In this document: in pieces, positions 27,076 through 35,018 of the stretch
Layout: each line of letters opens with the position of its first letter
Numbering within the stretch: position 1 is the stretch's first letter
NCBI RefSeq assembly: GCF_012034935.1
Contig: NZ_JAATEN010000003.1
Location: 356,284 to 420,283, forward strand
DNA: 64,000 nucleotides
Reading direction: 5' to 3'
Source: Streptomyces zingiberis
Lineage (GTDB): Bacteria > Actinomycetota > Actinomycetes > Streptomycetales > Streptomycetaceae
Notes under the pieces: model-generated
Told to the model about the DNA's origin: nothing
What the model saw: only the letters and a program-made list of their open reading frames with translations
Database searches by the model: none
Made by a program: the position numbers and the translations under genes

Positions 27076-27783
27076 ATGAGTACAACCAGCGCCGGACAGA
27101 CACCCGGGCACGGACCGGCGGGCCCGGCGGGGCCCCGTGCCCGGACCACCACCGGCACCGCCACCACCGTCACCGCAGCACGCCGTTCCGACCAGCCGCC
27201 TACCGAGGATGGGCCCATGCTCCACCAGGCCGACGCCCTTCAGCCGCGCCCGCCGCTCCAGCGCACCGCCTCGCCACCCGGGGGCGCGGGGCCGGCGCTG
27301 GACGGGCTCTCGCTGCCCGAGCTGCGGTCCCTGCGCCGGCGGGCCCGGCGCGAGGAGGCCGATCTCAGCTACGTCCGGCGGCTTCTCCAGGGCCGGATCG
27401 ACATCCTCCGTGCCGAGCTGGCCCGCCGCGCGGCGCCGTCCGGCGCGGCGGGCGGCGGGCGGTGGGACGTCTCGCGGCTCTCGCGGATCCTGGCCGACAC
27501 TCCGTCCCCGGTGCGGTCCTCCGCCCGCCATGTGACGGTGGGCGTGCCGCACTGCGAGGAGTACCGGCGGCTCGCGGAGGACATGCTGTCCGAGATCGGC
27601 CTCTCCGATCTCCACGCCCGGACGGACACCGAACTCCACGCCGGCCTGGCCCGGTTGACCCACTTCGAACAGCAGATCTCGGTCCGCCGGCGGGAGACAC
27701 AGCGGACGGCCGACGACTGCAGCGCCGAGATCGCCCGCCGTTACCGGGAGGGCGAGGCGCAGGTGGACGATCTGCTCGCCTGA
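27076..27783 (+). CDS. rsiG: RsiG, c-di-GMP-dependent anti-sigma factor for sigma-WhiG
   Basis: Sequesters the sporulation sigma factor WhiG when loaded with cyclic di-GMP, delaying spore formation in Streptomyces. Both signature motifs E(X)3S(X)2R(X)3Q(X)3D are present and intact: E94-S98-R101-Q105-D109 in the first helix and E198-S202-R205-Q209-D213 in the second. The first ~75 residues are disordered. The ATG at 27076 has GGAGGGG at good spacing; ATG 27217 is a shorter possibility that still keeps both motifs. A 10-bp hairpin follows the stop. whiG itself is not in the window. Confidence 0.92.
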   Translation: MSTTSAGQTPGHGPAGPAGPRARTTTGTATTVTAARRSDQPPTEDGPMLHQADALQPRPPLQRTASPPGGAGPALDGLSLPELRSLRRRARREEADLSYVRRLLQGRIDILRAELARRAAPSGAAGGGRWDVSRLSRILADTPSPVRSSARHVTVGVPHCEEYRRLAEDMLSEIGLSDLHARTDTELHAGLARLTHFEQQISVRRRETQRTADDCSAEIARRYREGEAQVDDLLA

Positions 27784-27805
27784 GGGACCGCCGCGCGGCG
27801 GTCCC
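27784..27805. terminator. Hairpin after rsiG
   Basis: GGGACCGCCG and its exact complement with a 2-nt loop, starting at the base after the rsiG stop. Confidence 0.65.
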
Positions 27806-27827
27806 CCGTACCGCTGGGAGGCCGCCC

Positions 27828-29009
27828 ATGACCCGTACCGATCCGGACTCCGGACGGGGCCCGCAGCCGGGTGGGGGCACCGCGGGCCGCGCCCCTGAGG
27901 CCAGCGCCCCCGGCGCCGCCGCCCCGAGTGCCGCTTCCCGGGCGGCCGGCGCGCGGGACCCCGGCGCCAGCAGGGAAACGGGCGCCGGGCGGGGGACGGC
28001 TCGCGCGGCAGGACGCGCCCCGGGCTCCGCCGGGGCGGAGCCGCCGTCGTCCGCCGGGGCGGAGGCGCCCGCGCCACCGGTGCTCGCGGAGGTGGTGCGC
28101 TCCGGCTTCGCGGAGAGCCGCCACCGGGGCTCGCTGGTGCTGCTCGCGGCCGACGGCGGTGAGGTGCTCGCGCTGGGTGACGTCACCTCGCCCGTCGGCC
28201 CGCGCTCCGCGAACAAGCCGTTCCAGGCGGCGGCGATGCTCCGCGCGGGTGCCCCGCTGGCCGGGGAGCAGCTGGCGGTGGCGGCCGGCAGCCACGCCGG
28301 GGAGCCGTTCCACCTGGAGCGGGTGGCGGAGATCCTCGCGGCCGCGGGGCTGCGCGAGGCCGATCTGCACAACCCGTCCGCGCCACCGCTGGACCCGGTG
28401 GAGGCGGAGGCCCTGCTCGCGTCGGGCGGCCGGCCGAGCCGCGTGACGATGAACTGCTCCGGCAAGCACGCCGGGATGCTCGCCGCCTGCGTGGCCGCGG
28501 GCTGGCCCGTGGAGGGTTATCTCTCCCCCGAGCACCCGCTCCAGCGCCTGGTGTCCGCCGAGGTGGCGGACGCCACGGGCGAGCCGGTGGCGCACACCGG
28601 CACCGACGGCTGCGGCGCCCCGGTGCTCGCCGTCTCGCTGACCGGCCTCGCCCACGCCTACCGCCGCTGCGTGCTCGCCGAACCGGACACCCCGCGGCGG
28701 CGGGTGGCCGACGCGATGCGCGCCCACCCGGAGTACGTCGGCGGCACCCGGCGCCATGACACCTGGCTGATGCGCGGGCTGCCCGGCGCGCTGGCCAAGA
28801 TGGGCGCCGAGGGGGTGCAGGCCGTGGCACTGCCGGACGGCCGGGCGCTGGCGCTGAAGATCGAGGACGGAGCGGCGCGCGCCGTCGGCCCCGTCCTCCG
28901 GCGGGCGCTGCGGCTGCTCGGGGTGGACGGCTCACTGCCCGGGCTGCTCGGTGACGCCCCGGTGCACGGCGGCGGGTTCCGGGTGGGGGAAATTCGGGCG
29001 AGTTTCTGA
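27828..29009 (+). CDS. L-asparaginase II family (Rhizobium-type) protein
   Basis: Predicted thermolabile-type asparaginase that hydrolyses asparagine to aspartate and ammonia. The 393-residue chain has a disordered Ala/Gly head of ~80 residues, then family motifs [71 protein letters not shown] and [20 protein letters not shown]. No signal peptide, so cytoplasmic. The ATG at 27828 has GGGAGG upstream. It is only 44 bp after rsiG but separated by a hairpin. Whether this member is active on asparagine cannot be told from sequence. Confidence 0.87.
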   Translation: MTRTDPDSGRGPQPGGGTAGRAPEASAPGAAAPSAASRAAGARDPGASRETGAGRGTARAAGRAPGSAGAEPPSSAGAEAPAPPVLAEVVRSGFAESRHRGSLVLLAADGGEVLALGDVTSPVGPRSANKPFQAAAMLRAGAPLAGEQLAVAAGSHAGEPFHLERVAEILAAAGLREADLHNPSAPPLDPVEAEALLASGGRPSRVTMNCSGKHAGMLAACVAAGWPVEGYLSPEHPLQRLVSAEVADATGEPVAHTGTDGCGAPVLAVSLTGLAHAYRRCVLAEPDTPRRRVADAMRAHPEYVGGTRRHDTWLMRGLPGALAKMGAEGVQAVALPDGRALALKIEDGAARAVGPVLRRALRLLGVDGSLPGLLGDAPVHGGGFRVGEIRASF

Positions 29010-29021
29010 GCGGTCCCCCTC

Positions 29022-29027
29022 TAGCGT
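29022..29027 (+). promoter_or_regulatory. Leaderless -10 element of the Eis-like gene
   Basis: TAGCGT with 7 nt to the ATG at 29035. Confidence 0.45.
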
Positions 29028-29034
29028 GAGCGGT

Positions 29035-30291
29035 ATGAGCACCGAGGTCCGCGTCATCGAGCCCGCCGAGTTGCCCGCCTGGCTGCGCGCCCTGCGGACC
29101 GGCTTCCTCCAGCCGCCCGTGGTGGACGAGGAGGAGGTCGAGGCGCGCCGCGGTTTCTACGACCCCGCCCGGACGCGCGGGGCGTTCGACGCGGGCCGCT
29201 GCGTCGCCACCCTCCGCAGCTTCGCGCAGGAGCTGACCGTCCCCGGCGGCGCCCGGCTCCCCGCCGACGCCATCAGCAACGTGGCCGTCCTCCCCACCCA
29301 CCGGCGGCGCGGCCTGCTCGGCCGGATGCTCACCGACGACATCGCGGCGGCCCGGGAGCGCGGGGACGCCGTCGCCACCCTGGTCGCCGCCGAGTACCCG
29401 ATCTACGGCCGGTACGGCTTCGGCCCGGCCGCCTGGACCACCGAGTGGCGGGTGGACGTCACCCGCTCCGGCCTGGACCGCCGCCGGCCCGGCCCGGAGT
29501 TCGGCGGCCGGGTCGAACTGGTGGACGGCGCCGAGGTGCGCAAGCTCGGCCCCGGACTGCACGACCGGATACGCGCCCGGCGGCCCGGCTTCGTCAGCCG
29601 CGGCGAGCACGTGTGGCGGCTGGCCACCGGCGATCTGCGGCTGCCCTCCTGGGGCCCCTGGACCGAGCCGTACTTCGCGGTGTACCGGAACGCCCAGGGC
29701 GAGCCGGAGGGCCTGCTCTCCTACACGGCGGACGACCGCTGGGAGGGCAAGCAGCCGCTGAGCACCGCGCGCGTGGACGAGCTGCTGGCGCTCACCCCCG
29801 CCGCCGAGCGGGCGCTGTGGCACTTCGTGCTCTCCGTGGACTGGATCTCCGCCGTCGAGACCGGTCACCGTGCCCCGGACGACGTGCTGCCGCTGCTCCT
29901 CCCCGATCCGCGCGCGGCCCGCGTCACCACCCACGCCGACCTGCTGTGGATCCGCCTGCTGGACGTCCCCCGCGCCCTGGAGGCCCGGAGCTACGCCGCG
30001 GCCGGCGGGCTCGTCCTCGACGTCCGCGACGAGACCGCCCCGGGCGGCGGCCCCGCCGGCGGGCGGTTCCGGCTCGACGCCTCCCCGGACGGCGCCTCCT
30101 GCACACCGACGACGGCCGCGCCGGACCTCACCCTCTCCGCCGCCGACCTGGCCACGCTCTACCTGGGCGACGAATCCGCCGTCCGGCTGGCCACGCTCGG
30201 CCGGGCCGACGAGGGCCGGGACGGCGCGGCGGCGCTGGCGGACCAGCTGCTGCGCACCTCGCGCCGGCCGTGGTGCCCGGACATCTTCTGA
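29035..30291 (+). CDS. Eis-like GNAT N-acetyltransferase
   Basis: A 418-residue member of the Eis family: N-terminal GNAT domain with acetyl-CoA motif [20 protein letters not shown], a second degenerate GNAT domain, and a C-terminal sterol-carrier-like domain ([39 protein letters not shown]). The chain ends in WCPDIF; a free C-terminal carboxylate is used in Eis catalysis. Mycobacterial Eis acetylates aminoglycosides at several amines, but the substrate of Streptomyces homologues is generally unknown. The start is set by the -10 spacing; an upstream in-frame start at 28951 would overlap the asparaginase gene. Confidence 0.9.
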   Translation: MSTEVRVIEPAELPAWLRALRTGFLQPPVVDEEEVEARRGFYDPARTRGAFDAGRCVATLRSFAQELTVPGGARLPADAISNVAVLPTHRRRGLLGRMLTDDIAAARERGDAVATLVAAEYPIYGRYGFGPAAWTTEWRVDVTRSGLDRRRPGPEFGGRVELVDGAEVRKLGPGLHDRIRARRPGFVSRGEHVWRLATGDLRLPSWGPWTEPYFAVYRNAQGEPEGLLSYTADDRWEGKQPLSTARVDELLALTPAAERALWHFVLSVDWISAVETGHRAPDDVLPLLLPDPRAARVTTHADLLWIRLLDVPRALEARSYAAAGGLVLDVRDETAPGGGPAGGRFRLDASPDGASCTPTTAAPDLTLSAADLATLYLGDESAVRLATLGRADEGRDGAAALADQLLRTSRRPWCPDIF

Positions 30292-30428
30292 GCGCGGCCC
30301 TCGGCCGGCCACCGCCGTCAGCTCACCTCACCGCTCCGCACGGCCCACGGCCGCTGGAACCCGTCCAGGAGTGAGACCGTGCGGAGGCAGGGCAACTCAC
30401 CCGAGTCCACCCGAGGAGGACCCCACCG

Positions 30429-30938
30429 ATGCCGACCAACCCGCCCGCGCACCCGAACCGCCCCGCGCCGCCCACCGGCCTGCGGCGTCGCCTCGCGCGG
30501 CTGCCCATCTCCGTGTACCGGGCCGGACTCGGCGGCCTGTTCGGGCGGCGGCTGCTGCTGCTCACGCACACCGGGCGCAGCAGCGGGCGCCCCCGGCAGG
30601 TCGTCCTGGAGGTCGTCGCGCACGACCCGCGGGCCGCCACCTGGACCCTCGCCTCGGGCTTCGGTCCGCGGGCCGACTGGTACCGGAACCTGCGCAGGAC
30701 CCCGCACGCCACCATCCGCACCGGCCGCCGGGACACCGCCGTCACCGCCGAGTTCCTGCCGCCGGAGGAGGGCGCCGAGGTGATGGCCCGCTACGCACAC
30801 CGCAACCCGCGACTGGCCGCGCGGCTGCTGGCGTTCATGGGCTACGAGAGCGACGGCGGCGAGGCGGATCACCGGGCGGCCGGCGCCTCGATCCCCTTCG
30901 TCCGGCTGCGCGAGACGGCCGGGGCGCCGCCGCGCTGA
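30429..30938 (+). CDS. Deazaflavin (F420)-dependent nitroreductase family protein
   Basis: A 169-residue Ddn-like protein. Motifs are LLLLTHTGRSSGRPRQVVLE, WTLASGFGPRADWYRNL and HATIRTGRR, typical of F420H2-dependent quinone/nitro reductases with a split-barrel fold. It likely reduces quinones or similar compounds; the substrate is unknown. The ATG follows GAGGAGGACC at good spacing. Monocistronic, convergent with the NmrA-type gene. Confidence 0.87.
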   Translation: MPTNPPAHPNRPAPPTGLRRRLARLPISVYRAGLGGLFGRRLLLLTHTGRSSGRPRQVVLEVVAHDPRAATWTLASGFGPRADWYRNLRRTPHATIRTGRRDTAVTAEFLPPEEGAEVMARYAHRNPRLAARLLAFMGYESDGGEADHRAAGASIPFVRLRETAGAPPR

Positions 30939-30978
30939 GCCGGGCCGCCCCGGCCGCCCGGGTTCAGCCGGCGGCCGG

Positions 30979-31842
30979 TTACCGCCGCCCCGCCGCCATC
31001 GCCCGCCGGACATGCGTGCGGAAATCGGTCGGCGGGCGCCCCGTGATCCGGAGGACCGTGTCCGTGGTCCGGTCCTCCGCGCCGTCGGCGATGGCCAGGT
31101 CCAGGCCGGCCATGACGGCGGCGAAATCAGCCGGCAGCTCCCGTGCCCAGCGGTCCCGCGCCTGCTCGTACGTCAACTGCCGGTGACTGACGGGCCGTCC
31201 GGTCACCTCGGTGAGCACGGCGGCCGCGCCGGCGTAACTCAGCGTCTCCGGGCCGGTGATGACGGGATCGGCGTCGAGGGAGCGCGCGTCGGTGAGCGCG
31301 TGGAAGGCGACGGCCGCGATGTCGTCGGCGTCGACGAAGGCCACCCGCCCGTCACCCGTGGCGGTGGCGATCACCCCTTCCTCGCGCACGGACCGGGCCA
31401 GCAAGTGCTCGCCGGTGGTGAGGTTCTGCATGAACCAGGACGGCCGCAGCACCGCCCACTCCTCGAACAGCCCGGGCAGCGCCTGGTGCACCTGTCCGAC
31501 CCCCGGCCCTCCGGCGGGGATCGGCGAGGCGCCGAGCAGCACGGCCCGGCGCACCCCTGCCTCTCTGGCCCGCTCCAGGAAGGGCAGCATGACGGCGGCG
31601 GGGTCCGTGGCGCCGGGGGGCGGCACGAGATAGACGCGGTCCGCGCCGCTCAGCGCCTCCGCGTGGGTCTCCGGTGCGTACCAGTCGAAGCGGACGGCCC
31701 GCGCGCCGGGGACCGGGGTGGCCTTCCGGCTCGCGGCCCGGACCACGCGCCCGTCAGCGACGAGCCGGGCGGCCACGCGGCTCCCGGTGGTGGCGGTGGC
31801 GCCGACGACCAGCGTGGCGGGGCGGGTGGAGGGAGCGCTCAT
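30979..31842 (-). CDS. NmrA-family NAD(P)-binding protein
   Basis: A 287-residue atypical short-chain dehydrogenase fold: glycine motif LVVGATATTGSRVAARLVAD, VRFDWYAPETHAEALSGADR, RPSWFMQNLTTGEHLL, DADDIAAVAFHALTD. NmrA-like proteins are redox-sensing or act as NAD(P)H-dependent reductases. The ATG at 31842 overlaps the stop of the upstream NTF2-like gene (ATGA), so the two are co-translated. The pair is divergent from a TetR gene with palindromic operators between, so TetR repression is expected. Confidence 0.87.
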   Translation of the reverse strand: MSAPSTRPATLVVGATATTGSRVAARLVADGRVVRAASRKATPVPGARAVRFDWYAPETHAEALSGADRVYLVPPPGATDPAAVMLPFLERAREAGVRRAVLLGASPIPAGGPGVGQVHQALPGLFEEWAVLRPSWFMQNLTTGEHLLARSVREEGVIATATGDGRVAFVDADDIAAVAFHALTDARSLDADPVITGPETLSYAGAAAVLTEVTGRPVSHRQLTYEQARDRWARELPADFAAVMAGLDLAIADGAEDRTTDTVLRITGRPPTDFRTHVRRAMAAGRR

Positions 31843-32276
31843 CGGGCCGCCGCCCCCCTGAAGTCCGCCGCGTCGTCGCGCAGGAGGATCAGGGGGTTCC
31901 AGTAGTCGCGGCCGTGGGTGAACCGGCCGTCCGCGGCCGTCATCACGGTGATGTACCGCATGTCGTAGGGGGCACCGCTCTTCACCAGCCGGCCCACCGC
32001 CCGCATCTCGATCACGGCGGTCCCGGGTTCTGCCGTCCGGTGAAGGGTCACCTCGGGGAAATCCTGGAGGTCGATGTGGTCGGGGTAGCCGCGCAGGTAG
32101 GCGGCGACGGCGGCCTTGCCCTCCAGCCGCTTCGGCCATCCGTCGGGCGCGAACGGGAATTCGAGGATCCCGTTCTCGTCCCACAGGTCGACCCAGCCGG
32201 AGATGTCCTTGTCGAGCAGCAGCCGCAGGCCGTGGCGGAGGAGTTCCTCCACCGGGGCAGGCGTGGTCATGGGCAT
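31839..32276 (-). CDS. NTF2-like / SnoaL-type protein
   Basis: A 145-residue protein with a cone-shaped NTF2 fold: LLRHGLRLLLDKDISGWVDL, DENGILEFPFAPDG, AYLRGYPDHIDLQDFPEVTL, VIEMRAVGRL, and YDMRYITVMTAADGRFTHG. Such proteins are small isomerases, cyclases or binding modules. Two in-frame ATGs (32276 and 32270) are six bases apart; the first has GGAGGG 7 nt upstream and is preferred. First gene of the TetR-controlled pair. Confidence 0.83.
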   Translation of the reverse strand: MPMTTPAPVEELLRHGLRLLLDKDISGWVDLWDENGILEFPFAPDGWPKRLEGKAAVAAYLRGYPDHIDLQDFPEVTLHRTAEPGTAVIEMRAVGRLVKSGAPYDMRYITVMTAADGRFTHGRDYWNPLILLRDDAADFRGAAAR

Positions 32277-32298
32277 GAGCCATCCCTCCGATACGATA

Positions 32299-32313
32299 CG
32301 GACCTCAGGTCCG
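32299..32313. promoter_or_regulatory. TetR operator 1
   Basis: CGGACC-TCA-GGTCCG, a perfect 6-bp dyad (ACGGACC...GGTCCGC in context), in the gap between the divergent NTF2-like and TetR genes. Confidence 0.6.
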
Positions 32314-32328
32314 CTTAGTCCAAACAAT

Positions 32329-32345
32329 ACGGACCGGCAGTCCGT
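32329..32345. promoter_or_regulatory. TetR operator 2
   Basis: ACGGAC-CGGCA-GTCCGT, a perfect 6-bp dyad with the same half-site as operator 1, centred 31 bp (about three helical turns) away. Confidence 0.6.
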
Positions 32346-32368
32346 TTACGCAACCGGAGGAGCATCCC

Positions 32369-32968
32369 GTGCCCGAGCGCAAGCCCCGCGCGGACGCCAC
32401 ACGCAACCGCGAGGCCGTCCTCGCCGCGGCCGACCGCCTCTTCGCCACCTGTGAGAACCCGGCGGAGGTCACCATGGCCGACATCGCGGCCGCCGCCGGC
32501 GTCGGCAAGGGCACGCTCTTCCGCGGCTTCGGGGACCGGAACTCCCTGCTCCGCGCGCTCCACACCGCCCGGCTCGAACCCCTCCGGCAGGCGGTCGCGG
32601 AAGGGCCGCCGCCCCTCGGCCCCGGCACCCCGCCCGCCGAACGCGCCCTCGCCCTGCTGGACGCGCTCCTGTGCTTCAAGCTCGACCACCGGCACCTCTC
32701 CCAGGCCCTGGAGGGCGCCGGCGCCGACAGCCCGTACGGCACACCCCAGTACGACTGGGCCCACGCCCTCCTCCGCGAGACCCTGGAGCGCCTCCCCGGC
32801 TTCCACGGCGCGGACTTCACCGCCCACGCCCTGCTCGCGGCGGTCCGCGCCGACCTCGTCGCCCATCTCGCCGACCGCGAGAACATCCCCCGTGACCGGC
32901 TGCGCGCGGACCTGGCGGCCTACGCCACAAAAGCCCTGACACCCTGGTCGGAGCCGGGGACGACGTGA
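32369..32968 (+). CDS. TetR-family regulator
   Basis: A 199-residue repressor. The HTH lies at about 35-55 (VTMADIAAAAGVGKGTLFRG) after RNREAVLAAADRLFA, and the remainder is an all-helical ligand domain (ALLDALLCFKLDHRHLSQAL, LLRETLERLPGFHGADFTAH). The GTG start has GGAGGAG 6 nt upstream. It is divergent from the NTF2-NmrA pair with two matching dyads between them, the standard layout for autorepression and repression of the neighbour. The inducer is probably a small molecule handled by the pair (inference). Confidence 0.9.
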   Translation: MPERKPRADATRNREAVLAAADRLFATCENPAEVTMADIAAAAGVGKGTLFRGFGDRNSLLRALHTARLEPLRQAVAEGPPPLGPGTPPAERALALLDALLCFKLDHRHLSQALEGAGADSPYGTPQYDWAHALLRETLERLPGFHGADFTAHALLAAVRADLVAHLADRENIPRDRLRADLAAYATKALTPWSEPGTT

Positions 32969-33480
32969 GGGAGCCGCTGCCGGGAGAACTCGGTTCCGCC
33001 TCCGGGTGGCCACCGGGTGTCCGCCCGAAGAGCCGGAATTCTCGCCGCTACGAAGGGCACCCGCTCTGCGGGATTCCCGTCCTCATCCAGCCGGATTCTC
33101 ATTCAGCCGTCCGATGAGCCGGAGTCGCCATGCGGCGAATCACTCGCGCGGCGCTGCGGCCTCGGCGGACCTGCGGGTGAGCGAGCGGTCGATGCGAGCC
33201 ACCCGTCCGGCCTGACCGTCCTGTCAGCCGTTCACCGGTACGTTCGGGCGGCCACGGTATTGGTGTCGGCGCCCCGCGTCCCGGTCGCGTGCCAGGTGTC
33301 TCGCACCGTCACCGAGTCGCGGGGAACCAGGCAGAAGCGCGCCATTCCGGACCGGGTGCGGGGGAATCCCCGTCCGATCCGGGGTGTCCGGATCGCTTCA
33401 CCGTGGTGAACCGGGGGCGGTCTTTGGTGTTGCCGCCCATGACCCCGACGGAACCAGCCTGGAGGAGGCTAGAGTTCCCT
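32969..33480. other. Gap of lower GC before the MerR gene
   Basis: 512 bp, visibly less GC-rich than its surroundings and without a credible gene. It contains an 8-bp perfect hairpin (CGATCCGG ... CCGGATCG, 33375-33395) and a dyad TTCACC-GT-GGTGAA (33397-33410). The dyad shares its TTCAC half-site with the promoter downstream of the MerR gene, so it is a candidate autoregulatory site. TAGAGT at 33470 may be the MerR -10. Possibly decayed acquired DNA. Confidence 0.45.
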
Positions 33481-33981
33481 ATGCGTTCCCATGCCTCGAC
33501 TGCCGCATCCAGTGATGACGCTGCGGCGTCTCCAAAGGCCCTCTCGCCGTGCGGGGGCAGGCCGGCGCACCGTCTCGAATCGACCTCCGAGTCGGGCCCC
33601 GGGCGCCACCACGGTTCGGCCCCGGTGTCGCTGTCGCTGTCGATCAGTGAACTCGCTCACCGGTGCCAGGTGAGCACGCGGTCACTGCGGTACTACGAGG
33701 AGCAAGGCCTCCTGTTCCCGTCGCGCAACGCCGTGGGACACCGCAGGTACCAGGCACAAGACGCCGAATGTGTCGGGTTCATCCAGTGTCTGTACGGCGC
33801 GGGCCTGCCGAGCGACCTGATCCGTACGGTGGTCCAGGAGTGGAAACTCCCCGGCTCCGCGCCCCGGATCGAGGCTCTCCTGCGTACGCGGCACGCCGAA
33901 CTCTCACGAGAAGCGGAAGAACTGCATTCCAAGCTGACGGGCCTGGAAGCCGTACTGAACGCGGTGACCGGCAGCAGCTGA
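33481..33981 (+). CDS. MerR-family regulator
   Basis: A 166-residue protein with a long Ser/Ala-rich head (~57 residues), then the MerR DNA-binding domain: SISELAHRCQVSTRSLRYYE, EQGLLFPSRNAVGHRRY. The dimerisation helix follows (EALLRTRHAELSREAEELHS). The effector domain is very short, with no Cys cluster typical of metal sensors, so it may sense a small molecule or act constitutively. The ATG at 33481 is 5 nt after TAGAGT; ATG 33424 frame extensions are less likely. It is followed by a promoter with MerR-type architecture and a small gene that it probably controls. Confidence 0.85.
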   Translation: MRSHASTAASSDDAAASPKALSPCGGRPAHRLESTSESGPGRHHGSAPVSLSLSISELAHRCQVSTRSLRYYEEQGLLFPSRNAVGHRRYQAQDAECVGFIQCLYGAGLPSDLIRTVVQEWKLPGSAPRIEALLRTRHAELSREAEELHSKLTGLEAVLNAVTGSS

Positions 33982-33982
33982 C

Positions 33983-34014
33983 TTGCCCTTCACGCCGGTG
34001 TCAACGTCTACCTT
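33983..34014 (+). promoter_or_regulatory. MerR-type promoter with elongated spacer
   Basis: TTGCCC (-35) and TACCTT (-10) are separated by 20 bp, and the spacer starts with the imperfect dyad TTCACGCCGGTGTCAA (12 of 16 positions symmetric). Over-long spacers with a central dyad are the hallmark of MerR-activated promoters. It drives the gene at 34056. Confidence 0.55.
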
Positions 34015-34055
34015 CCCGGTGAAGGCCCCGACAGGGCCCCAGGAAAGGCAGGCAG

Positions 34056-34388
34056 ATGAGCAACTACATGCTGGCGCAGCTCCAGCTGAAGTACGGTTTC
34101 GCGAATCTGGCGCGCTACGAAGCCGCCATGGTGACCATCCGTGAATTCTTCGCATCGCAGGGCATCTCGCTGGTCGCCGGCACGGTGACGCAGGTCGGAC
34201 CGCTGTACGAAGCGTTCAACCTGTGGGAGATCGAGGACCAGGGCCACCTGGAGCGCGCACTCGGTGGCCTGACGCTCAGCGATCCCCGCGCCCTGGAGGC
34301 CATGGGCGAGCTGGATGCCACGGTGGAACACGAACAGACGCGATTTCTCGGCTCACTCGCGTTCGCGGGGAGCCCGAACACTGCGTGA
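34056..34388 (+). CDS. NIPSNAP-like small protein, probable MerR target
   Basis: A 110-residue protein resembling the dimeric alpha/beta-barrel NIPSNAP family: MSNYMLAQLQLKYGFANLAR, then LVAGTVTQVGPLYEAFNLWE and EIEDQGHLERALGGLTLSD. Some members are monooxygenase-like or stress proteins; the activity here is unknown. The ATG follows GGAAAGG. It sits 74 bp after the MerR gene behind a promoter with a MerR-type spacer, so activation by that regulator is the simplest model. Family assignment is moderate. Confidence 0.65.
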   Translation: MSNYMLAQLQLKYGFANLARYEAAMVTIREFFASQGISLVAGTVTQVGPLYEAFNLWEIEDQGHLERALGGLTLSDPRALEAMGELDATVEHEQTRFLGSLAFAGSPNTA

Positions 34389-34454
34389 GCCTTCGGGCTG
34401 ATCGGCTCTCAGCGGTGCCCGCAAACAGGGATGACTGATCTCTTCGGGGTGTTG

Positions 34455-34538
34455 TCAGGTGGTGAGCCGGCCGTAGCCGAAGTCCTCGGCGAGTGCGTCC
34501 AGCCCGATGCGGATGAGCTGACGGTGCAGACCGCCCAC
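34455..34538 (-). pseudogene. 27-codon ORF, possible remnant of an antitoxin partner
   Basis: Overlaps the antitoxin-like gene stop by one base (TAGTG) and encodes MGGLHRQLIRIGLDALAEDF, then GYGRLTT. Genes like the upstream one are, as I recall, usually followed by a nucleotidyltransferase-type partner of ~200 residues. This ORF could be its surviving C-terminal end after an internal deletion. The one-base overlap may be fortuitous, and a genuine short ORF is also possible. Confidence 0.35.
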
Positions 34539-34858
34539 TACGCAGCGGCCGCCGCGGGTGAGAGTTCCGGGAAACGGGCCTGCCGGGCCACGCGTACCGG
34601 GGTCGGCAGGAACAGCTCGTTCCAGCACCGGCGCGGCAGGCCGGCGTCCAGGTGCGCCCGCAGGTCCGCCGAGGACTGGGCCTCGCGGATCACCCGCTCG
34701 TACAGAAGGAGCAGGTCGGCCTCATCGGCAAGGTCGTACTCGTGGTGCGGGCCCCAGTCGATGTGCCGAGGCAGGGTCACGGTGCCCGTGGTGGGTCCGG
34801 CCAGTTCCCCCGGTGACTCCGGAACGGCGTAGGTCCTCGTGGCGGCGTACCTGCTCAT
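34538..34858 (-). CDS. Antitoxin/transcriptional-regulator-like protein
   Basis: A 106-residue protein: MSRYAATRTYAVPESPGELA, then GTVTLPRHIDWGPHHEYDLA, LYERVIREAQSSADLRAHLD and ELFLPTPVRVARQARFPEL. Many Streptomyces genomes have copies of this type next to a nucleotidyltransferase-like gene, suggesting an antitoxin or accessory role; no experimental function is known to me. Here the partner is essentially missing. The ATG lies at 34858; base composition is lower in GC than the flanks, like the whole 33-35 kb segment. Confidence 0.65.
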   Translation of the reverse strand: MSRYAATRTYAVPESPGELAGPTTGTVTLPRHIDWGPHHEYDLADEADLLLLYERVIREAQSSADLRAHLDAGLPRRCWNELFLPTPVRVARQARFPELSPAAAAA

Positions 34859-34970
34859 GTCTCCAGCATGCGTAAGACGCCGGCTCGCGGTGGGGTCCGT
34901 CCTGGCATCGCCCTGAGTCCTGGGCAGGAGGTTCGGCAGAACTCCTGATCGAAAGCTGGTCGGGGCAGTC

Positions 34971-35007
34971 GCCCGGGCCCCGCCGTCAGCGCCGGCGGGG
35001 CCCGGGC
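34971..35007. terminator. Hairpin terminator after the UvrA-like gene
   Basis: GCCCGGGCCCCGCCG and its exact 15-bp complement flank a 7-nt loop, 11 bp beyond the UvrA-like stop codon. Confidence 0.75.
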
Positions 35008-35018
35008 CGGGCCGGGAA

